Below are positions 7,801 to 13,743 of a DNA stretch of 20,920 nucleotides, in pieces. Numbering within the stretch: the first letter of the stretch is position 1; each line of letters opens with the position of its first letter. This DNA comes from Candidatus Tharpella sp. GTDB lineage: Bacteria; Desulfobacterota; Anaeroferrophillalia; Anaeroferrophillales; Tharpellaceae. The notes below the pieces were generated by a model that saw only the letters and a list, made by a program, of their open reading frames with translations, searched no databases and was not told the origin of the DNA. A program made the translations under genes and the position numbers. The DNA is taken from assembly GCA_021163565.1 (NCBI GenBank), contig JAGGTT010000015.1, positions 1-20,920 on the forward strand, in the 5' to 3' direction.

Positions 7801-10506
7801 CGCATCGACTTTAAGCGGCGTATCTTCAGGTGTGTTATAGACATCAGCCTGAGCTACAGGGACATCATTAACTGCATGGACATCAATGCTTACTGTCGCT
7901 TCATTACCCTCTAACACGCCATCAGAAACCTTATAGGTAAAACTATCCGCCCCATTAAAATTAGGATCAGGCGTATAGCTAAAACTACCATCCAGCTTAA
8001 AATGCACCACTCCGTGTGAAGCTTGAGTCAATTTAGAAGCCTGCAGGGTATCTCCGTCTAAGTCGCTATCATTGGCCAGTATACCTTTCTTCGCAATAAC
8101 CTTTATTACCGTGTCTTCAGGGGTAGCATAGTGATCATTAACTGTGACAGGCGCATCATTAACCGCATCAATAGTCAAAGTAACCGTCACTGTATTACTA
8201 TCGAGCTGACCATCGTTTACTTTGTAGCTAAAACTGTCTGCGCCGTTGTAATTAGTTGCGGGTGTGTAATAGAAGCTACCATCCTTACTGAGGTGCAGCG
8301 TACCGTTGCTGACATCACTGACTAAGCTGACTGTCAGTTGATTAAGTTCCGGGTCGGAGTCGTTATGAAGTAATCCATGGGCTGCATCAATGCCTAAGCC
8401 TGTGTCTTCATGAACAGAGTAACTGTCACTAGTGGCAACCGGTACATCGTTAACGGCAGTTACTGAGATTGAAACGGTTGCAACATTACTATCCAGCTGC
8501 CCATCACCGGCCGTATAGGTAAAACTATCAACCCCATTGAAGTTAGGGTCGGGGGTATAAGTGAAAAAACCATCGGACTGAAAAGTCACGATTCCATTAG
8601 CCGGATCGCTTACTTTAGTGGCACTAAGATGATTAGCATCTGAATCCTGGTCATTTTTCAGTACACTGATGGAAATATTATTAAGTACCGTATCTTCTGG
8701 AGTTGAGTAACTATCATCCGTTGCGACAGGTTTATCATTGACTGCAGAAACTGTAATAAAGACGGTAACAGGATTACTGTCGCTATGCCCATCATTTGCC
8801 TTATAGGTGAAGGTGTCTATGCCATTGTAGTTAAGTGGCGGGGAATAGGTCAGGCTACCATCAGAAGCTAACGCGACGGAGCCACCGCTCACGGGATCAG
8901 TAAGCTTAATGGCATGCAGGGTATCATGCACATCCTGATCAGTATCATTGTGTAAAACACCCTTGCTGACCGTTATCGTAAGAGGGGTGTCCTCAGGTGT
9001 TGCATAGGAATCATAGTTCGCTATGGGCGGATGATTAACGTGCTTTACCGTAAGGGTAACAGTTACTATATTGCTGTCATAAGTAGCATCATTGGCATAA
9101 TAGCGAAAAGTATCAGAGCCGGAGTATCCTGGCAGCGGGATATAGCTAAAACCACCATTTGCAGAAAGAGAAAGCAGACCATGACTGGCATCAGTATCCA
9201 GTACGGCTGTCAATGGATCATGGTTGGCGTCGTGGTCATTTATTAAAATGCCACTGGACGGGATAATCAATGACCCATCTTCAAAAACTGAATAGACGTC
9301 CGGACTTGCGACAGGAGCGACAAAAAAGTTTAACACTGATGTGGTGGATATAATGGTTCCATCTACAGTCTTTGCAGAAAGCGTTAAAGTTCGAGGTGTC
9401 GGGCCAGAGTTATAAGTATTCTGGTAAGATACGTTTCTGGCAATTGTGGTTAATACACTATCATTAGCATCTGAAGATAAAATAGTGACATCATCTATAT
9501 ACAAACTGCCGCCAACACCTTTGCCTCCTGATGCATCATAGGTACCTGCCACAAATTCAAACTGGTAATCTGCTGTTTCGCTAATAGTCAGTGCTTTATT
9601 TGCCCAGGGTTGCGAACTGCCTCTTTGAGAAAATAATAATTGCCGAGTATTATGTGTGATATCGTTCAAATAGCCTAAAACTTCATACCAGTCACCACCA
9701 TTTTGTGCGCTCCAGTAGAAGGAAATATTATCACTCGCGTTAGCATGAAATGTATGACTTTTAATAGTAGGTCCATGAATAGAACCAAATAACGTATCAC
9801 TAGTGCCCGGATCAAAATTTGTGAAAATAATATTTCCGGAATTAAAAAGACGTAAAGCATATCTGCCTTTATGTTTTGTAGCCGTCTGATTGCTTGAACT
9901 CCATGTCATACTATTACCCACGCCGACATGAATAACACCAAAACCATCACCATTTTGATCTGCCTTTCTGGTAGTTGCAGAACCATTACCATCGTCAACT
10001 GAGCCGATTGCAATTTTAAAACCGTTTAAACTGGTATTATTTGGTAGTTGCCGATTGGAAACGCTCCAGCCACTGAGATTTCCTGTTTCAAAATCACCAT
10101 TGGCAATATTGCGAACCTGAGGCGCTACAAAATTGATTCTTAATGGTTGCCCATGTTGTCCATTTTTAGTCGCATCAATTGTCCCTATCTTTTTCCTACC
10201 AGAACCATCACCCAGATAGACGGTAGTCCCGACTACAGAAATAGCTCCCTGGGCAGTTGGGTTGCTATCGCTCTGAAGATTAAAATTATCATTAGTTGTC
10301 GGACTGGCTAATGAATACTCAATATATCCATTAGAATATAATGCACCTCCAGAAAAACTGACGTCATGATCGATAAGAGTGGTGGTATTTACCCAAACAG
10401 TCAGATTGGATAAGCCGCTTATTGCAGAAGTGGCCTGTGCTGATGAAGAAAACAGCAACAGGTTGATCATAACGATAACTAATAATTTCCTGGAAAATTC
10501 TCTCAT
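4849..10506 (-). CDS. Giant cadherin-like tandem-repeat surface protein with IPTL-CTERM tail
   Basis: This encodes about 1,885 residues. I place the start at ATG 10506: AGGAG at 10514-10518 is seven bases upstream, whereas the in-frame TTG at 10512 is only one base from it. Order of parts: signal peptide (about 1-27, ending SSAQA); a beta-rich N-terminal domain (about 30-130); a jelly-roll-like module beginning NGDFETGNLSGW (about 135-345); a further beta segment with ARNVSYQNT; then 15 cadherin-like repeats of about 96 residues (about 393-1848). Each repeat follows a pattern like DSYSTPEDT, LLANDLDxDGD, HGxL, DGSFTYTP, DSFTYKANDG and TVTITV. The DxDxDGD segments suggest calcium binding. The C-terminus has IPTLNEWG (from about 1851), a hydrophobic helix and an RRR cluster, which is the IPTL-CTERM sorting signal architecture. 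The family name is tandem-95/cadherin-like repeat protein. Export and anchoring at the outer surface, with adhesion or matrix function, is inferred. It is AT-richer than the metabolic genes to the right. Confidence 0.92.
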   Translation of the reverse strand: MREFSRKLLVIVMINLLLFSSSAQATSAISGLSNLTVWVNTTTLIDHDVSFSGGALYSNGYIEYSLASPTTNDNFNLQSDSNPTAQGAISVVGTTVYLGDGSGRKKIGTIDATKNGQHGQPLRINFVAPQVRNIANGDFETGNLSGWSVSNRQLPNNTSLNGFKIAIGSVDDGNGSATTRKADQNGDGFGVIHVGVGNSMTWSSSNQTATKHKGRYALRLFNSGNIIFTNFDPGTSDTLFGSIHGPTIKSHTFHANASDNISFYWSAQNGGDWYEVLGYLNDITHNTRQLLFSQRGSSQPWANKALTISETADYQFEFVAGTYDASGGKGVGGSLYIDDVTILSSDANDSVLTTIARNVSYQNTYNSGPTPRTLTLSAKTVDGTIISTTSVLNFFVAPVASPDVYSVFEDGSLIIPSSGILINDHDANHDPLTAVLDTDASHGLLSLSANGGFSYIPLPGYSGSDTFRYYANDATYDSNIVTVTLTVKHVNHPPIANYDSYATPEDTPLTITVSKGVLHNDTDQDVHDTLHAIKLTDPVSGGSVALASDGSLTYSPPLNYNGIDTFTYKANDGHSDSNPVTVFITVSAVNDKPVATDDSYSTPEDTVLNNISISVLKNDQDSDANHLSATKVSDPANGIVTFQSDGFFTYTPDPNFNGVDSFTYTAGDGQLDSNVATVSISVTAVNDVPVATSDSYSVHEDTGLGIDAAHGLLHNDSDPELNQLTVSLVSDVSNGTLHLSKDGSFYYTPATNYNGADSFSYKVNDGQLDSNTVTVTLTIDAVNDAPVTVNDHYATPEDTVIKVIAKKGILANDSDLDGDTLQASKLTQASHGVVHFKLDGSFSYTPDPNFNGADSFTYKVSDGVLEGNEATVSIDVHAVNDVPVAQADVYNTPEDTPLKVDAGHGVLNNDTDFEGDSLVGIQTSSPAHGQVHFHPSDGSFKYTPNGNFNGKDSFTYQATDGHSKSNEVTITIKVHTVNDAPVAVDDSYSVGEDGFLRVPLNKGILANDHDADADILHIDLSTHDQVTNGALQIELNGEFTYKPDPGFFGTDTFSYIANDGALDSNEVTVTITVHHVNHPTLPNVDAYTIAEDSTLVVPTAKGLLANDLDLDGDTLLVTNIPTTVNHGHLQTTLDGSFTYTPTPGYNGLDSFTYIVNDGSVDSAPVMVNLTVTHTNHEPLAAGDVYSIPQGGVLSISAPGLLANDLDIDGDSFFVLPQSFPVHGTLHQNLDGSFTYQPAAGFEGTDSYTYMANDGQLNSKIVTVTLNVHHTNDAPLAGDDSYSTPQDSVLSIPAPGLLANDLDSDGDSLFVLIQSFPSHGALHQDLDGGFTYQPAAGFQGLDSYTYMANDGKLNSGLATVIINVNHINHAPLAGDDSYSTPQDSVLSIPAPGLLANDLDSDGDSLFVLIQSLPSHGALHQDLDGGFTYQPAAGFQGLDSYTYMASDGKLNSGVVTVTINVNHTNHAPLAGDDSYSTARNTVLQVNPTQGVLNNDVDIDGDLLTAIVVSQPQHGTLHALPDGSFTYTPALDYAGLDDFTYKATDGALASSTVTVTIQVNFTNRPPVAANDNYNLPQDAVLTVPPSGLLTNDTDADGDNLFVLIQSQPVHGALHQDLDGGFVYTPAAGYQGTDSYTYMASDGKENSNVVTVSININHNNHEPLAAADSYSIARNTTLQVNTAQGVLNNDVDIDGDLLTAIIVSQPQHGTLHALTDGSFTYTPAQDYAGLDNFTYKATDGALESNTVTVTIQVNSTNLPPVAVDDNYSVDQDTTLQISAVNGLLSNDSDPDGDQLSAVIVTQPQHGTLHAELDGRLTYRPDTAYTGSDSFTYKANDGAADSNTATVEIEVLVVAIPTLNEWGMIILTIVLTLIGVAVVRRREKDPYISL
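5254..6117 (-). repeat. Alternating higher-order repeats (protein repeats 12, 13 and 14)
   Basis: Protein repeats 12 (about 5830-6117) and 14 (about 5254-5541) are close relatives. Both carry TVLQVN- or TTLQVN-type starts, GVLNNDVDIDGDLLTAI and the YAGLDxFTYKATDGAL segment. Repeat 13, between them, instead resembles repeats 10 and 11 (DGDxLFVLIQS, HGALHQDLDGGF). The pattern 11-12-13-14 is therefore A-B-A'-B', which suggests that a two-repeat block was duplicated before the younger single-unit duplication of repeats 10 and 11. Boundaries are approximate. Confidence 0.75.
6091..6666 (-). repeat. Two near-identical 288-bp tandem units inside the cadherin-like gene
   Basis: The segments 6091-6378 and 6379-6666 are direct repeats with a period of exactly 288 bases (96 codons), each starting GCTATCATCCCCGGCTAGCG on the plus strand. 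They cover most of repeats 10 and 11 of the encoded protein. The stretch from about 6202 to 6395 matches its partner 288 bases on with a single difference that I can see (G at 6276, A at 6564). The first 100 or so bases of each unit differ more. The start motif recurs a third time at 6667. This indicates a recent unequal-recombination duplication or gene-conversion tract. Confidence 0.93.
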
Positions 10507-10599
10507 TTTCAATCTCCTAGTAATGCTACCTTAATGGTTTCTTAATTCTATCTCGCAAACACCGTAATAGCGGAAGAATTCTAATAAAATCTCCCCTAA

Positions 10600-10619
10600 C
10601 CCCTCCTGTCATTGAGGGG
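10600..10619. repeat. GC-rich inverted repeat between surface genes
   Basis: CCCCTC (10600-10605) and GAGGGG (10614-10619) form a six-base-pair stem with an eight-base loop. The surrounding text, with a CTCCCC run at 10591-10596 before and a G-rich run after, resembles the CCCCT-rich palindromic elements scattered between genes in many bacterial genomes. It lies just after the stop codon (10642) of the BspA-like relic on the minus strand and could end its transcript. However, the bases after the stem in that direction are not a clean U-tract, so a dispersed repeat is as likely as a terminator. Confidence 0.5.
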
Positions 10620-10641
10620 GACTGAACGGTTACATTTTACC

Positions 10642-10956
10642 CTACGAAGAATCTTTCAAATACGTAGGCCGGAAAACGTTAAAGTTATTCCCGCCAATCA
10701 GTGTTGCATCGTAATTTGCTGTTGAGAGAGCTGTCGCGTCTTTGAACATATTTGACATGTCTGTAACAGAGGATAAATCTGGAGCACCTATCGTAGAACT
10801 TCCAATCAGATTAGTGCATCCCATAAAAGTATTATGCATAGAAGTCCATTTTCCTGTACCCCACTGAACTATTGTGATGAGTTTCTTTGCAATGGCACTT
10901 GCAGCAAAGAGTATCGATAAAATAAGTAGCTGTAAAAATGTTAATGTTTTTGTCAT
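10642..10956 (-). pseudogene. Truncated BspA-like (DUF285) surface protein relic
   Basis: An open frame of 104 codons starts at ATG 10956, with only a weak GGA upstream. It begins with a good signal peptide (about residues 1-23, ending ASAIA), then reads VQWGTGKWTSMHNTFMGCTNL and DLSSVTDMSNMFKDAT, the leucine-rich BspA/DUF285 pattern. It then gives LSTANYDATLI, which in full-length relatives is a late motif just before the C-terminal part. Family members normally have a domain between the signal peptide and WGTGKW, several DUF285 units, and further sequence after the ANYD motif; all of this is missing here. The simplest reading is an internally deleted and 3'-truncated remnant. A small functional secreted protein cannot be excluded, since the frame is intact. 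Confidence 0.55.
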
Positions 10957-11013
10957 TAGAATTTCCAGATCAAGTTAAATAAAAAGAATACTCAGCTTTG
11001 TAATCAAATTTTT

Positions 11014-11226
11014 TCAATGTTCTATGCAAAAATAAACTGGAATCGTGACCAGCACCAGTAAGGCCCATTGCCACAAAGGGATAACAATAAAGGCGAGTCC
11101 GCCCTGAGCATCAGGATGGATAAAAATTGGATCGTCTGTATACCATACATCAAATTTCTCCTTAATAAAAGCAAAAAAGCTATAATAATTGATGATAATT
11201 GATCCCGCAGCCGGTTTTCTCTGCAT
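11014..11226 (-). CDS. Possible small ORF with a membrane-spanning tail
   Basis: A 70-codon open frame starts at ATG 11226 without a visible ribosome binding site. The last 30 or so residues are hydrophobic, with VIPLWQWALLVLVTI. This faintly resembles an IPTL-CTERM-like tail (proline-leucine, then a tryptophan, then a helix) but lacks the basic cluster at the end. It could be the decayed 3' end of another surface protein gene, or a chance frame in AT-rich DNA. I recognise no family. Confidence 0.2.
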   Translation of the reverse strand: MQRKPAAGSIIINYYSFFAFIKEKFDVWYTDDPIFIHPDAQGGLAFIVIPLWQWALLVLVTIPVYFCIEH

Positions 11227-11367
11227 AAATCGGGAAATGTAAAACTCAACAAGAGGTTAAATTTTATGCCGGGGATTTAATTTTTAACAACTCGCACATC
11301 TGCCTTTTCTGTTTCACTATAACCATGAGTAGCTTTGTGGTGTCATTGTTTCTGTCATAGATGTTGT

Positions 11368-11383
11368 TGGCATATATGTTGCT
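11368..11383 (+). promoter_or_regulatory. Sigma-54 (-24/-12) promoter
   Basis: TGGCATATATGTTGCT matches the consensus TGGCAC-N5-TTGCW at all but one consensus position. The GG at 11369-11370 and the GC at 11381-11382 are separated by exactly ten bases, the invariant spacing for RpoN holoenzyme. Transcription would begin near 11394, leaving a leader of about 70 bases before the ATG at 11466. Activation would need an enhancer-binding protein; no such gene is in the window. It probably drives the whole rightward cluster. Confidence 0.68.
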
Positions 11384-11465
11384 GAATAGCTAGTTCGACC
11401 ATAATATCTGGTGACCAACTTTATTTCAGATAAAATTTTTTACACTTTTGAAAGCGGAGGCATTG

Positions 11466-12692
11466 ATGGCTGAAATTAAAAAACTTGAAACTGCGAAACT
11501 GATGAAAAAGGTGATGGCGGATCATTTCTATGAGATCGATGCGGCCGTCAAATCGGGCAATCCCAAGGTTGCCTGGTGTACCAGCGTGGGGCCGGCTGAA
11601 CTCTTAAGGGCAATGGGTTTTCTTGTCTATTTTCCGGAGAATCACGCGGCTATATTAGGTGCCTCCCGGGCCGCTAACGACTGTATCCCGGCAGCTAATG
11701 CGATCGGTTATTCACCGGAGATCTGCTCTTATCTGACCTCTGACGTTGGTGCTTACCTGAAAGGGTTTACGCCGCTGGCCAAGATTTACGACGGGATTGA
11801 TTCAATCCCGAAGCCGGATGTTCTGGTTTATAATACGAATCAATGCCGCGACGTCAAAGACTGGTTTGAGTGGTACGCCAGGGAGTGGAAGGTGCCCTGT
11901 CTCGGGATTGAGAGTTTTGTCAATGTCGGGGATGTCACCAAAGATCATGTCGATAGTATCGCCGCCCAGATGAAAAAGCTGGCCGCTGATATTACGGCTG
12001 CGACCGGCAATAAGATGGATGAAGATCTCTTGAAAGAGACGGTCCGGCTTTCCCGGAAGTGCTCGGATTTATGGAAAGATGTTCTTGAAATTGCGACCAA
12101 TAAACCTTCGCCGCTGACCTTCTTTGACGGTACGATTCATATGGGGCCGGCCGTTTGTCTGCGGGGTACTCAGGTGGCGGTTGATTACTATGAAACTCTG
12201 TTGAAAGAGTTGCGCGGCTGGGTGGCCCAGGGTGTGGCGGCAGTCACCGGCGAGCGCCACCGGATCTACTGGGAAGGGATGCCGATCTGGGGTAAATTGC
12301 GGGAAAATGCGAAACTTTTTCTTGGTCTTGAAACCTGCCTGGTCGCGTCAACTTACTGTAACAGCTGGATTTTTACAGCGTTAGATCCAGATGACCCGTG
12401 GAATTCAATGGCCCGGGCTTATACTGAACTCTTTATCGTTCGTGATGACGATTTTAAGGGAGAATACTACCGGCGCATGCTTGATCTTTTCGATTTCGAC
12501 GGGATTATTTTTCATGATGCCAAAACCTGTCCCGCCAACTCCAACTGCCGTTACGGTCTGCCGCAACGGTTCAGTAAAGAGACCGGGATCCCATTCATTA
12601 CGATTGACGGTGATCTTAACGATCTGCGCTGCTATTCGGAAGAGCAGGCGATTACCAAGATTGAGGCTTTCATCGAACAGTTAGACGGCTGA
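11466..12692 (+). CDS. 2-hydroxyacyl-CoA dehydratase / benzoyl-CoA reductase family subunit (HgdB/BcrB type)
   Basis: This is a 408-residue protein of the family that carries a cysteine-bound iron-sulfur cluster and performs low-potential radical dehydration of 2-hydroxyacyl-CoA or aromatic-ring reduction. I chose ATG 11466 over the in-frame TTG at 11448 because GCGGAGG (11454-11460) lies five bases before it. Family hallmarks are VAWCTSVGPAELLRAMG (Cys38), GYSPEICSYLTSDVG (Cys87), NTNQCRDVKDW (Cys127), HDAKTCPANSNCRYG (Cys355, Cys361) and the C-terminal DGDLNDLRCYSEEQA. Length is normal for one subunit. Only one such subunit is present and the ATP-dependent activator follows directly, so the partner subunit is either encoded elsewhere or not needed. 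A homodimeric double-cubane cluster protein, as in the YjiM/YjiL pairing, is an alternative. The acyl-CoA neighbours favour a CoA-ester substrate; its identity is unknown. Confidence 0.88.
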   Translation: MAEIKKLETAKLMKKVMADHFYEIDAAVKSGNPKVAWCTSVGPAELLRAMGFLVYFPENHAAILGASRAANDCIPAANAIGYSPEICSYLTSDVGAYLKGFTPLAKIYDGIDSIPKPDVLVYNTNQCRDVKDWFEWYAREWKVPCLGIESFVNVGDVTKDHVDSIAAQMKKLAADITAATGNKMDEDLLKETVRLSRKCSDLWKDVLEIATNKPSPLTFFDGTIHMGPAVCLRGTQVAVDYYETLLKELRGWVAQGVAAVTGERHRIYWEGMPIWGKLRENAKLFLGLETCLVASTYCNSWIFTALDPDDPWNSMARAYTELFIVRDDDFKGEYYRRMLDLFDFDGIIFHDAKTCPANSNCRYGLPQRFSKETGIPFITIDGDLNDLRCYSEEQAITKIEAFIEQLDG

Positions 12693-12738
12693 AATGGCGT
12701 TGCAAAAAGTTTCGCTCTGACTGCGTCAAATTGATTTA

Positions 12739-12778
12739 TCAGAAATTCGATATACTATCTGTATGATCTCGTTTCTGA
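12739..12778 (+). other. Symmetrical hairpin between dehydratase and activator genes
   Basis: TCAGAAA (12739-12745) pairs with TTTCTGA (12772-12778). Inside, GATATAC and GTATGATC pair again with one bulged base around the loop TATCT. Together they give a long two-part stem with a small internal loop. No U-tract follows, so it is not a classical terminator. It may act as an RNA processing or stability element or a leaky terminator separating the abundant enzyme from its catalytic activator. A short perfect palindrome, AGCAAAATTTTTGCT, lies downstream at 12799-12813. Confidence 0.5.
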
Positions 12779-12854
12779 AAAATCTCTTTTCCTTGCAGAG
12801 CAAAATTTTTGCTTAGCCATTGTTTACTAAATAGGTATAAGGAATTTTTTATAG

Positions 12855-13646
12855 ATGAAACCTCTGTTTGTCGGTATAGATATTGGTTCAACCACGGCCA
12901 AGGCGGTTATCATTGATCGTGAGAATGCAATATTAGCCCAGTCGATTCAGCGCAGCGGTTATGACTTTGAGCAGGTGTCGGAGTCGGTTCTGGTGGCAGC
13001 TCTGGCTGCGGCTGATCTGCCGCGCTCGGCGGTGACCGCAGTGCTTTCAACCGGTTACGGCCGGCGTAATGTTGCCTTTGCCGATTATCAGCGAACCGAA
13101 ATCCTCTGTCATGCCCGGGGCGTGCACTACTATTTCCAGGAACCGGTAAGTGTGGTTGATATCGGCGGCCAGGATAATAAGATAATTCATCTCGGGGCCA
13201 AGGGTGAGCGTTTGAATTTTACGATGAACCGTAAGTGCGCTGCCGGTACCGGGGCTTTTATCGAAGAGATCGCCTATCGTCTGGATCTTAAACTTGAAGA
13301 CTTAAACGGGATGGCCGAGGCCGCCGATACTGAAGTTACAATCGGCTCTTTCTGCACGGTTTTCAGTTGTACCGAGATCTTGGGGATGGCTCGTCGCGGG
13401 GTTCCCATCGGCGGGATTATCAAAGGGGTTTTCCGCTCGGTTATCAAGCGCGTGTCAGAGATGGATGCTCTGCCTGGCAAAGTAGTTATGACCGGCGGCG
13501 TGGTTGATCATAACCCGATTGTCAAAGAGATGCTGGGCGAAGCTTTAGGCCGCAAGGTTGAAGTGCCGCCTCATCCACAGGTTATCGGGGCATTAGGTGC
13601 CGCCTTGATTGCTAAAGAGCTGTATACAGCGGGTGCTGCGAAGTAA
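12855..13646 (+). CDS. ATP-dependent activator of 2-hydroxyacyl-CoA dehydratase (HgdC/BcrA/BadF family)
   Basis: This is a 263-residue protein of the ASKHA (actin/hexokinase-fold) ATPase family. It hydrolyses ATP to push one electron at very low potential into the dehydratase/reductase. Visible motifs are the first phosphate loop GIDIGSTTAK (7-16), DIGGQDNK (102-109), NRKCAAGTGAFIE with Cys128, SFCTVFSC with Cys167, and the adenosine motif TGGVVDHNP. Cys128 and Cys167 fall where the two ligands per monomer hold the [4Fe-4S] cluster bridging the homodimer. The length matches stand-alone activators (about 255-265 residues). ATG 12855 has AAGGA at 12839-12843, a rather long spacing of 11. It follows the dehydratase gene after 162 bases and surely serves it. 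Confidence 0.93.
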   Translation: MKPLFVGIDIGSTTAKAVIIDRENAILAQSIQRSGYDFEQVSESVLVAALAAADLPRSAVTAVLSTGYGRRNVAFADYQRTEILCHARGVHYYFQEPVSVVDIGGQDNKIIHLGAKGERLNFTMNRKCAAGTGAFIEEIAYRLDLKLEDLNGMAEAADTEVTIGSFCTVFSCTEILGMARRGVPIGGIIKGVFRSVIKRVSEMDALPGKVVMTGGVVDHNPIVKEMLGEALGRKVEVPPHPQVIGALGAALIAKELYTAGAAK

Positions 13647-13673
13647 TTAGAAGTAACTAAAGCTTATTTTCTA

Positions 13674-13688
13674 GCGGGCAACGCCCGC
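13674..13688 (+). other. Short GC hairpin after the activator gene
   Basis: GCGGGC (13674-13679) and GCCCGC (13683-13688) form a perfect six-pair stem with the triloop AAC, 27 bases after the activator's stop codon. It is stable but is followed by ATTAGAT rather than a U-run. An intra-operon attenuator or 3' end stabiliser is possible. Confidence 0.5.
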
Positions 13689-13743
13689 ATTAGATCAATA
13701 CATTTAAACTGTAAGACAAATTCAAAAAAAGAAGGGTAAAGTT

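Larger units (their letters stand above)
10957..11465. other. AT-rich intergenic stretch between surface and metabolic genes
   Basis: About 500 bases of low-GC DNA lie between the divergently oriented halves of the window. The contents I can support are the doubtful 70-codon frame on the minus strand, the sigma-54-type promoter at 11368-11383, and the strong GGAGG before the first metabolic gene at 11456-11460. I saw no tRNA, no riboswitch consensus and no insertion-sequence ends. Confidence 0.6.

Noticed and set aside
4900..9400. Tandem repeats as a possible CRISPR array or satellite
   Set aside because: The period is about 288 bases, in frame, and encodes cadherin-like domains; there are no short repeats with unique spacers.
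10957..11010. A sigma-70-like promoter for the BspA-like relic on the minus strand (TTGAAA with a TGAGTA-like box)
   Set aside because: The second box is a poor match to TATAAT and AT-rich DNA gives such hits by chance.
10513..11465. A c-di-GMP (GEMM) riboswitch upstream of the surface-protein genes
   Set aside because: I looked for the conserved GCAAA and GACGCAAAGC-type segments on both strands and did not find them.
11448..11466. TTG at 11448 as start of the dehydratase-family gene
   Set aside because: GGAGG lies between this TTG and the ATG at 11466, at ideal distance from the ATG, so the added six residues are not expected to be translated.
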